From contig JAQCDT010000027.1 of the NCBI GenBank assembly GCA_027620575.1, positions 1 through 11,074 of the forward strand: DNA of 11,074 bases, given 5' to 3'. The first letter of the stretch is position 1, and each line of letters starts with the position of its first letter. The notes below the pieces were generated by a model. That model saw nothing but the letters and a program-made list of their open reading frames with translations, did not search any database and was not told the origin of the DNA. The position numbers and the translations under genes were made by a program. This document shows, one piece after another, positions 1-6,397 of this stretch. Origin of the DNA: Verrucomicrobiota bacterium. Lineage in GTDB: Bacteria; Verrucomicrobiota; Verrucomicrobiia; Opitutales; Coraliomargaritaceae.

Positions 1-2055
1 GGTGCATTAGTGGGATTATTTACTCCCATTATTAACCATGAAGGAGAAACTGAATCTGATAATAAACTTAAAAAATTGGTCACTAATATAATTCCTGGTG
101 AAGAAGGTTTTCCAGATAGAATTATCCGTTATGGTCCTAAAGGTGAAAGTAATTTGACCTATAAGTTCAATATTAGACTAAAAAACCAATTCTTTATTAG
201 TCGTTTTTCATTAGGTGCGGGATGGAATAACTTTTACCCAGACTATAATACCGGTAGAGTTGGGTCGCATCTCTTTGAAAAACGTATGATCGGTGCACTT
301 AATATTGATCAAGGAGAAGCGTTTAACAGCCAAGACTACCATAAATCAACTCTAGAAGTTCCGATAGAGGTTGAGCATGGTGACCTAGAATATATTATCG
401 ATGAGAATGGTAATTGGGGCGATATTTACCAATCTCCAAAAATAGCTCTAAATGTAGATATTCGAGGCTTTTCCGAAGGAGACACCCCTGGCAAGCATGC
501 ATTCTTTATCGACCCTGCTAATACTTATTATTATGATGACAAATCTAACGATACCTCATTAGCCTTATCTCCTTTTCGAATTTACGTCAGAGAAATAGAA
601 GCAGGGTCGGATTTTATACCACAAAATGAAGAGGGACAAGTAGGGTTTAAAACTTTAAAAGGAGACACATTGTTTAAATGTGTTTCTAAAGAGCTACCAT
701 TGATTCCATTATTATCACTGACTCAATTAGATCATGCACCTCTAGGTCGTGATAGTGATCACTTTGCCTATTATTCAGGAAGGCGAAACCCTACTTCACG
801 CTGGCACTATGAATCAGCCTCATTGACAGATAATAGAATAATGTTCAGAGGCAAAATAGAGCGTCCAATGGCCCCTTCATTTAATATGGCTACAGGTAAT
901 AGTTGGGCACATCCTACAATTCCTCTTAATGATGTTGTTGACCCCGATAGCACCTACAAAGGCTTTGCTACCGATCGCTCTTATCTATTGAATGAAACCT
1001 TATTTGATACTTATTTCTTTACGGGCTTGGCAATCCCTAGTGGTCCCTTCCAAGATGAAATGACCGAAATGGGTGAACTTTTGAAACAGTGGGTAGGCCA
1101 AGAAAATAAATTACCAAACTCTAATTATCTATTTAAGGTACCTAGTAGTCTCTCTTTTAATGAGGTTATAGATACCCTTGCTTTCAGCAATGTAGATCCA
1201 ATTGATTTATTTGATAAAATTGCTAATTTTATTGAAGTTGAAGGTGCATTTAATATTAATTCAACTTCCGTTGAAAGTTGGATAGCTCAACTTTCTTCTC
1301 TCAGAGGTAAGTCTGTTCTTTATGACAATTCAGATTATGGGAATTATAATACAGATAATACAAACCTTGATAATACTCCTGTATTAAGCCAAACAATTCC
1401 AGCGGAAAAATCACTCGAAAATACCGGTGGAAAAATAGATGACATTATACGAAACTCATGGTCTCACTATCGCTCACTTGAAGATTCTCAGATCGTTAAA
1501 TTAGCTAACGAAATTGTAAAACAAATTAAGGCTAGAGGCCCATTCCTTTCACTTTCTCAATTTTTTAATCGGGAAATCTCCGAACGATATCCTTATAATT
1601 TAAAAGGTGCCGTTCAAACAGCTATAGATGAATCTAATATTAATTTAGAGTCTCCCAAAAAGAGTGTTACATCAGCTTTAAAAGCACGATTTGACGAAAA
1701 TCCTGGAGATGTAAACTGGATAGCAAATGCAGATTTTGATGCATCCGAAGTTTTTGAAGGCGATGCTAATGAAGGTTTACCAGGATATATAACTCAAGCA
1801 TCTTTAATGCGTCCACTAACTCCGATTTTATCTGCGCGATCCGATACGTTTGTCATACGAGCCTATGGAGACACCAAACAAAATGGTGAAACAAATGCTA
1901 AAGTCTGGTGTGAGGCAATTGTTCAAAGACGCATTGATTTAGTTGATGAAGAAAAATCCCTGTTCAATGCAAAATACGACAGCGATGACAGGAATGCCTT
2001 TAACAGAAAATTTGAAGTGGTCAGCTTTAGATGGCTGAATGCCGATGAAATTTAG
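1..2055 (+). CDS. Verru_Chthon cassette protein A, 5'-truncated by the window edge
   Basis: The reading frame is open from the first base (GGT GCA TTA GTG), so the GTG at 10 is probably internal and the true start lies upstream. About 684 codons are visible; family members are often 1000 residues or more, so the N-terminal part is missing. I recognise the family from its conserved C-terminal half: GDTPGKHAFFIDP (about 478-516), GFATDRSYLLNE (about 961-996), GPFLSLSQFFNR (about 1540-1572), the DENPG...NEGLPGYITQASL block (about 1693-1800), ARSDTFVIRAYG (about 1834-1869) and the very end, FEVVSFRWLNADEI. Protein A is known as a member of a verrucomicrobial gene cassette whose B, C and D members carry prepilin-like N-termini. 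Its molecular role is not established; a part in a pseudopilus-like surface or secretion structure is an inference. The next gene's longest ORF overlaps its end, which suggests one operon. No enzyme motif is visible. Confidence 0.85.
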   Translation, partial: GALVGLFTPIINHEGETESDNKLKKLVTNIIPGEEGFPDRIIRYGPKGESNLTYKFNIRLKNQFFISRFSLGAGWNNFYPDYNTGRVGSHLFEKRMIGALNIDQGEAFNSQDYHKSTLEVPIEVEHGDLEYIIDENGNWGDIYQSPKIALNVDIRGFSEGDTPGKHAFFIDPANTYYYDDKSNDTSLALSPFRIYVREIEAGSDFIPQNEEGQVGFKTLKGDTLFKCVSKELPLIPLLSLTQLDHAPLGRDSDHFAYYSGRRNPTSRWHYESASLTDNRIMFRGKIERPMAPSFNMATGNSWAHPTIPLNDVVDPDSTYKGFATDRSYLLNETLFDTYFFTGLAIPSGPFQDEMTEMGELLKQWVGQENKLPNSNYLFKVPSSLSFNEVIDTLAFSNVDPIDLFDKIANFIEVEGAFNINSTSVESWIAQLSSLRGKSVLYDNSDYGNYNTDNTNLDNTPVLSQTIPAEKSLENTGGKIDDIIRNSWSHYRSLEDSQIVKLANEIVKQIKARGPFLSLSQFFNREISERYPYNLKGAVQTAIDESNINLESPKKSVTSALKARFDENPGDVNWIANADFDASEVFEGDANEGLPGYITQASLMRPLTPILSARSDTFVIRAYGDTKQNGETNAKVWCEAIVQRRIDLVDEEKSLFNAKYDSDDRNAFNRKFEVVSFRWLNADEI

Positions 2056-2071
2056 TCAAAAGTTTCAGAAC

Positions 2072-2734
2072 ATGAAAAAACACTACTACAAGACATTTGT
2101 TTTTAGTCTGATAAGTTTTATGTGTTCAAATCTAATCGCTAAAGAATTTACGATGATCTCACTTGATGATTTTGGCAAAATAGATGCCGTGAAATTTCAA
2201 GATGCAAGTGCTCCACAAATATTGAGCCTAAAACCGTATCATCCTAACAGAAGTTTCCCAGTCCCAAAAAATGATTTAATTCATTTCTATGGAATCCATT
2301 CAGAAACTGGGGCTTCTTCGAGAAGACCTGTATTAAGGATATCCTTTGCTGATCAAGAAGATGATATTATTATTTTTCTTAGGCGAGATAAAGATGATCC
2401 TGAAAAAATTAATACTGAATTTTTGAAAAATGATGTTACTTCGTTCCCTACTGTGTCCACTATGATTTTGAATTTATCCAATAATGAAGTAGTTGCTCAA
2501 TTAGGAGATGAAATTATTAAAATATCTCCTAATAGCCGAAAATTAGTACCGCTTCCCAAAAATGAAAGAGGCACTTTTAACAGAAAAGTTCTATTTGCTT
2601 ATAAAGAAAAAGACCAAAGTATTAATTATTTTTTCATTTCGCACTGGCGAATTACAGCTGGACGTAAAATGCTGTGCATTATAGAGTCAAGCGATGAATT
2701 AGATTCTGATAGCTTAAAAGAAATACGACTATAA
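2072..2734 (+). CDS. Small secreted protein of unknown function, next to Verru_Chthon protein A
   Basis: I chose the ATG at 2072 (220 residues) because it opens with a typical signal peptide: MKK, a hydrophobic stretch around FVFSLISFMC, and a likely signal peptidase I site after NLIA before KEF. An in-frame ATG at 2039 would overlap the upstream gene by 17 bp and add 11 residues before the signal peptide; neither start has a clear Shine-Dalgarno. The mature protein is about 200 residues, soluble-looking and rich in charged residues, without transmembrane segments or a catalytic motif that I can name. It contains FYGIH, a DDIIIFLRRDKDDP segment and a KISPNSRKLVPLPKNERG segment. The 16-bp gap from the protein A stop points to co-transcription, so an accessory role in the same periplasmic or surface structure is plausible. 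I do not recognise a named family. Confidence 0.8.
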   Translation: MKKHYYKTFVFSLISFMCSNLIAKEFTMISLDDFGKIDAVKFQDASAPQILSLKPYHPNRSFPVPKNDLIHFYGIHSETGASSRRPVLRISFADQEDDIIIFLRRDKDDPEKINTEFLKNDVTSFPTVSTMILNLSNNEVVAQLGDEIIKISPNSRKLVPLPKNERGTFNRKVLFAYKEKDQSINYFFISHWRITAGRKMLCIIESSDELDSDSLKEIRL

Positions 2735-2764
2735 TCATATAATGGGCTTTGAATTCTAAGATAT

Positions 2765-2794
2765 TTGACTTATGCAAAATTGTGCATTTAATAT
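2765..2794 (+). promoter_or_regulatory. Candidate sigma70-type promoter of the GH16-GH17 operon
   Basis: TTGACT at 2765-2770 matches the -35 consensus at five of six bases. It is followed after 18 bp by TAATAT at 2789-2794 (four of six against TATAAT). Transcription would start near 2801, giving a leader of about 60 nt before the GH16 start at 2862. This site also argues against translation from the in-frame ATG at 2772, which would lie inside the promoter. Confidence 0.45.
2772..2787. promoter_or_regulatory. Near-perfect 16-bp palindrome between -35 and -10 (candidate operator)
   Basis: ATGCAAAATTGTGCAT is symmetric at seven of eight base pairs: ATGCA/TGCAT arms and a central AATT, with one mismatched pair. 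It fills the spacer between TTGACT and TAATAT, a position where a bound dimeric regulator would block RNA polymerase. A related palindrome lies upstream of the 976-residue minus-strand gene at 9408-9423. The regulator family cannot be read from the sequence and no regulator gene lies in this window. Confidence 0.4.
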
Positions 2795-2851
2795 GTATCA
2801 CTTACTTTATTTATTTTTCATGAGTCATTCACAACTTAATTTATCCCTTAT

Positions 2852-2855
2852 AAGG
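2852..2855 (+). promoter_or_regulatory. Ribosome binding site that decides the GH16 start
   Basis: AAGG lies 6 nt before the ATG at 2862. Together with the signal peptide that begins at that ATG, it selects 2862 over the in-frame ATGs at 2772 and 2820. Confidence 0.5.
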
Positions 2856-2861
2856 TCTTCT

Positions 2862-4895
2862 ATGATAAAAAGTCTTTTTCTTTTTACTCTGATTGGCTTA
2901 TTATCTCCGCACATTTCTAGAGGACTTGATAAAACATTGGCAGCGTCAAACTGGGATTCTTTCGGTGATAGTGGAGCGACAATTAATAATGGATTATTTG
3001 AATTTCCTTCGGATGCATTGTCGTGGGCGGGATTTTGGTACTCAGAATCATCAATATTTCCATTCACTTTCCCATTAGGTGGAAAGATAACTTTCACTGC
3101 TTCAATTCCTAGTGGAGAATCCGCCGATGTCAGATTTAGATTTGAAAAGGCCCCTCATCCCGATGTTGATCCAGCTTATGATACTACTTCAGTTACAATT
3201 TCTGGTAGTACAGATGCTCAATATACAATTGATATTCCTTCACAAGGCACTAATGAATTTCGCTCATTTGTAATGTATATTAATGACCGGGATATCCCCA
3301 TTAATGTGGGCACCATAATAGTCACAGAGTATAGTGATAGCAATGATAATGTAGATTTCTCGACTCCAAATAACGTTACGAGCTATTTCGGCGATTTTTC
3401 TTTTGGGGAAGATCTCAACACAGGGAATAGCATCCAATGGAAACAAGAAGTCGCCTATAATCCCTACAACAACGAAATTCAAGACTATGTAGATGGCAAA
3501 GTGGGCTATGATGACAATAATCATTTGGTCTTAAGAATAGATAGAACGGGGCCAAATACATACTATTCATCTAGAGTTAATTCATCAATTTACAACGGCA
3601 TCAAGGTAGGTTCTGGCGAAAAGTTAAGTGTAGAATTTGAAGCACAATTACCTATGGCGAAAGATAGCGATGGGAATTATGTCCCAAATGTTCCGCTCTG
3701 GCCGGCACTATGGCTCATGGGCAATGACCAATTAAATGGTCAATGGGTGGGCTGGCCATATTGCGCAGAAATCGATGTTATGGAATGGTCGCCAACTAAG
3801 CCACCCGCAGGAACTGCATCTGGTTATGAAACACAAGCGAATGTGGCTTACCATTGGAATGGTGCAGATTCCGGCTCAGGCTACACTCATTGGCAAACAG
3901 CACAGTATTTTGATGACTCGGATGTTCACACTAGATTTCATAAATGGCGTGTCGATATTTATAGATACGATGATGGTATTAATACCAACAAAATAGAAAT
4001 CTTTATGGATGATATCTATATTTCTGGCTCTCGCTTTACTGAAAGCTCGGGCATGTACAACAAGGAATTTTGGTATCCAACTACCAACAATAACCCTCAG
4101 CTTTTTGGCTCAGGAGATAAACAATATTTTCTTATTATGAATATAGCGATGGGAGGAGTCTATCCACAGACAAGTTCTGTCCCCTCTAACTTTGATTATG
4201 CAGAAATGGTGGTTAAAAGCGTAACTTACCAAGTATCTTCTTTGCAAAGATTTACTTTAGATTTAAGCTATGATACATCAGCAATCTCTTTAACAAAAAC
4301 TCCAAATCAAGCAGAATACGAATACAATACGGCTGTTTTAGTCGAAGCAACTCCATACCCTGGTTATGTACTCGACCTTACTGGCACCGATTGGACTTCA
4401 AACACTATCATTATCGATGAAGATAAGTCATTTTCGATTACTTCTTACCCCGATTTTAATGATAATGATGGAGATGGATTAACTAATTACAATGAAGCTG
4501 TTATTTACAATTCAGATTTAAACAATCCTGACACAGATAACGACAATTCAAATGATTATTTTGAATCTATTGCGGGCACATCTTTAACTGATTCAAACGA
4601 CTATTTCTATATGCAAAGCTCTATGGATAATACTGGCCTATTTAATATAGGATTTAATACGAAATCTGGCAGAGAATATTCAATAAGCGTTAGTGATGAT
4701 TTAACAAACTGGAATAATTGGAAAACAGAAAGTGGTGACGGTAGCACACATTCAAGTATTTTCGATCCAGCGATTGAGATTATCAACGGCTTAGATAGTA
4801 ATTCTCAAAACTTCTTTTTTAAAGTTAATATAGGAGAAGAACAAAATTCAGGTGGTCCTGGTGGAGGTCCTGGTGGAGGTCCTGGTGGTCTATAA
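2862..4895 (+). CDS. Secreted GH16 family endo-beta-1,3(4)-glucanase (laminarinase), multi-domain
   Basis: Predicted to hydrolyse internal beta-1,3 links of laminarin or mixed-linked beta-glucan outside the cytoplasm. From the ATG at 2862 (677 residues) the order is: signal peptide 1 to about 21; a jelly-roll-like module about 22-157, shared with the neighbouring 976-residue protein; a GH16 domain about 165-457; a domain resembling the divergent InlB B-repeat about 462-528 (TPNQAEYEYNTAVLVEATPYPGY style); calcium-loop-like repeats DNDGDGLTNYNE (533-544) and DTDNDNSNDYFE (557-568); a verrucomicrobial C-terminal domain with SVSDDLTNW about 575-657; and a Gly-Pro tail 664-677. The GH16 signature EIDVMEW puts the nucleophile at E303, the helper at D305 and the acid/base at E308, preceded by WPALWLMG and followed by the usual FHKWRVDIYRYD and LIMNIAMGG strands. 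All catalytic residues are present. It is probably first in an operon with the GH17 gene 13 bp downstream. The fine specificity is an inference; the paired GH17 makes laminarin the best guess. Confidence 0.93.
   Translation: MIKSLFLFTLIGLLSPHISRGLDKTLAASNWDSFGDSGATINNGLFEFPSDALSWAGFWYSESSIFPFTFPLGGKITFTASIPSGESADVRFRFEKAPHPDVDPAYDTTSVTISGSTDAQYTIDIPSQGTNEFRSFVMYINDRDIPINVGTIIVTEYSDSNDNVDFSTPNNVTSYFGDFSFGEDLNTGNSIQWKQEVAYNPYNNEIQDYVDGKVGYDDNNHLVLRIDRTGPNTYYSSRVNSSIYNGIKVGSGEKLSVEFEAQLPMAKDSDGNYVPNVPLWPALWLMGNDQLNGQWVGWPYCAEIDVMEWSPTKPPAGTASGYETQANVAYHWNGADSGSGYTHWQTAQYFDDSDVHTRFHKWRVDIYRYDDGINTNKIEIFMDDIYISGSRFTESSGMYNKEFWYPTTNNNPQLFGSGDKQYFLIMNIAMGGVYPQTSSVPSNFDYAEMVVKSVTYQVSSLQRFTLDLSYDTSAISLTKTPNQAEYEYNTAVLVEATPYPGYVLDLTGTDWTSNTIIIDEDKSFSITSYPDFNDNDGDGLTNYNEAVIYNSDLNNPDTDNDNSNDYFESIAGTSLTDSNDYFYMQSSMDNTGLFNIGFNTKSGREYSISVSDDLTNWNNWKTESGDGSTHSSIFDPAIEIINGLDSNSQNFFFKVNIGEEQNSGGPGGGPGGGPGGL
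2925..3332 (+). repeat. Shared jelly-roll-like module, GH16 copy
   Basis: Encodes about residues 22-157 of the GH16 protein. Its core (residues 65-139, from IFPFTF to SFVMY) aligns without gaps to residues 228-302 of the 976-residue protein, with 42 of 75 identical positions counted by hand. Common signatures are PFxF, I.FTAS.P.G, VRF.FE, VTISG and PSQG.N.F. I have seen this type of module in marine bacterial glucanases and infer carbohydrate binding, but I cannot give it a CBM number. Confidence 0.7.
4851..4889 (+). repeat. 12-bp tandem repeat encoding the Gly-Pro tail of the GH16 protein
   Basis: The unit GGTCCTGGTGGA is present about three times in 39 bp and encodes GGPGGGPGGGPGG at the very C-terminus, after the last folded domain. 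It is far richer in G than its surroundings. It contains GGAGGT twice (4863-4868 and 4875-4880), but these lie 28 nt or more before the GH17 ATG, too far for direct initiation there. Confidence 0.85.
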
Positions 4896-4908
4896 CTTCA
4901 CATTCAAA

Positions 4909-5898
4909 ATGATTCGTTTAACATTTTTATCTCTTTGTTTTTCTATCTTGAGTGCATCGCTACCACAGCTACCTGCGGATCTTATCCATGGTGAACACTG
5001 GGCACTTTCATATTCTGGTTTTAGAAAAGGCCAGCATCCAGATCGTGGAGATGGGGCTAAGAACCCTAGTGAAGCACAGATCATTGAGGATCTAAACATA
5101 CTAGTTGATGAAGGCTTCAAACTTGTTCGAATGTATGATTGTGACACCAATACTCAGATGACACTTGAAGTGATTAGAAAGCATAATTTCCCCATGAAAG
5201 TTTTATTAGGGATTTGGTTAGATGCAGAAATAAGTAATCACGACGGATGCGGATGGCTTACAGAGCCAATACCCGAATCGCAATTAGCCGAAAATCGAAT
5301 AAGTAATCAGTTAGAAGTTCAAACAGCGATAGAATTAGCGAATAAGTATGATGATGTCGTAATAGCTGTGAATGTAGGCAATGAAGCCTTAGTCAGCTGG
5401 AACGACCACATGATGTCAGAGGAAAGAGTTATTCAATTTGTTCGAGAAGTGAAAGCGAATATTAAGCAACCAGTAACTGTTGCTGAGACCCATTATTGGT
5501 GGAGAGATTATGGGACAAATTTGGCTAAAGAATTAGATTTTTTAGGTGTACACATTTACCCTCTTTGGGAAGGTGAAGGCATTGATAATGGAATGTCTTT
5601 CACTATTGAAGGTGTTAAAAATGTGATTGAAGCATTACCAGGCAAGAAAATAGCTATCCTTGAGGCAGGCTGGGCGACCATAGCAAATGAATTTGGAGAC
5701 AGAGCTAATGAAAAAAACCAAAAGCTTTATTATGATGAATTAAAAACATGGGCAAAAGCTAATAACATCACAGTATTCTTTTTTGAGGCATTTGATGAAC
5801 CTTGGAAAGGTAATGATGATACTCCAAACGCTGCAGAAAAAAACTGGGGTGTTTACTTTGAAAACAGAACACCTAAATTAGTCTTACAGAAAGACTAA
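4909..5898 (+). CDS. Secreted GH17 family beta-1,3-glucanase
   Basis: Predicted to hydrolyse beta-1,3-glucan; in marine bacteria GH17 enzymes act on unbranched laminarin stretches and complement GH16 enzymes. I chose the ATG at 4909 (329 residues) because it starts a signal peptide (MIRLTFLSLCFSILSASLPQ); the longer frame opening with GTG at 4852 would translate the preceding Gly-Pro repeat out of frame. The single TIM-barrel domain spans about 25-325. Motifs: GEHWALSYSGFRKGQ near the N-terminus, RMYDCDTN on an early strand, VNVGNEAL with the acid/base at E159, HIYPLW at 215-220, ILEAGWAT with the nucleophile at E252, and FFEAFDEPWK near the end. Both catalytic glutamates are present and the length suits a one-domain bacterial GH17. 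There is no binding module or membrane anchor. A clear Shine-Dalgarno is missing, so translation may be coupled to the GH16 stop 13 bp upstream. Endo or exo action cannot be decided from the sequence. Confidence 0.92.
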   Translation: MIRLTFLSLCFSILSASLPQLPADLIHGEHWALSYSGFRKGQHPDRGDGAKNPSEAQIIEDLNILVDEGFKLVRMYDCDTNTQMTLEVIRKHNFPMKVLLGIWLDAEISNHDGCGWLTEPIPESQLAENRISNQLEVQTAIELANKYDDVVIAVNVGNEALVSWNDHMMSEERVIQFVREVKANIKQPVTVAETHYWWRDYGTNLAKELDFLGVHIYPLWEGEGIDNGMSFTIEGVKNVIEALPGKKIAILEAGWATIANEFGDRANEKNQKLYYDELKTWAKANNITVFFFEAFDEPWKGNDDTPNAAEKNWGVYFENRTPKLVLQKD

Positions 5899-6334
5899 GC
5901 TTACGTATAATTAAAATTTCTTAATTTAAATATTTAGCGAAACAGGAAAACTAGCAATTTCTACTTAATTGTTTGCAGATGTTTTTATCTAGCCAATCAA
6001 GGAACCCACAAACCCACTCGCTATTCATTAAGATTTAAGATTGAAATACAGAGCAGACACGATTCCACTGCCGATCATATTTATAATCTACTAGTAATGT
6101 AGTTTAATTGCTCCTAAACAACTGTGTGAAATCCAAAAGCAGTCTGATAGCTATTTATTATAATTTACCCTGTGTGAGCATATTTATAGATATAGCTTAA
6201 GGATGATCTAATAAGGTTCTAATAGTACATAATTCACAAGGCAAAATGCAGCCTAATTAGTATTAATCTATTTGATGTATATTCAATGCATTAGAATATA
6301 AAAATTCTCAATCATTTACGCCTTAGTAGAGAAT
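5899..6334. other. Gene-free, AT-rich intergenic stretch
   Basis: About 430 bp between the GH17 stop and the terminator of the minus-strand gene. I see no ORF with coding character, no tRNA and no clear terminator directly after the GH17 gene; small inverted repeats such as ATTCTC (6304-6309) with GAGAAT (6329-6334) are weak. It could hold a long 3' untranslated region or decayed sequence. I cannot assign a function. Confidence 0.5.
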
Positions 6335-6369
6335 AAAAAAATGCGATGACTTTTCAGTCATCGCATTTT
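6335..6369 (-). terminator. Rho-independent terminator of the 976-residue protein gene
   Basis: A perfect 14-bp stem (6338-6351 with 6356-6369) closes a 4-nt loop, which reads GAAA on the minus strand, and is followed there by a run of seven T (complement of 6335-6341). It starts 29 bp after the stop codon of the minus-strand gene. The plus strand has only a four-T run, so any stop for transcripts from the GH17 side would be weaker. Confidence 0.88.
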
Positions 6370-6397
6370 GTAAGAAAGGATATACTTTTATAAAGTA

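Noticed and set aside
10..12. GTG as the start of the first gene
   Set aside because: The frame is open to the window edge and family members are much longer, so this GTG is most likely internal.
2772..2861. Longer N-terminus of the GH16 protein from ATG 2772 or 2820
   Set aside because: The extra residues lie over the likely promoter and leader, and precede a normal signal peptide that has its own AAGG ribosome binding site.
2825..3097. Minus-strand ORF of 90 codons inside the GH16 gene
   Set aside because: It is antisense to the well-supported shared module and has no recognisable protein character.
4863..4880. GGAGGT hexamers as the Shine-Dalgarno of the GH17 gene
   Set aside because: They lie 28 nt or more upstream of the ATG at 4909, beyond functional spacing; they are explained by Gly codons in the repeat.
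4852..4908. Upstream GTG extension of the GH17 gene
   Set aside because: It would translate the GH16 Gly-Pro repeat out of frame (VLVEVLVEVLVV) before a good signal peptide that starts at 4909.
6304..6334. Inverted repeat ATTCTC/GAGAAT as a terminator of the GH17 operon
   Set aside because: The stem is six AT-rich pairs with a 19-nt loop; too weak to call.
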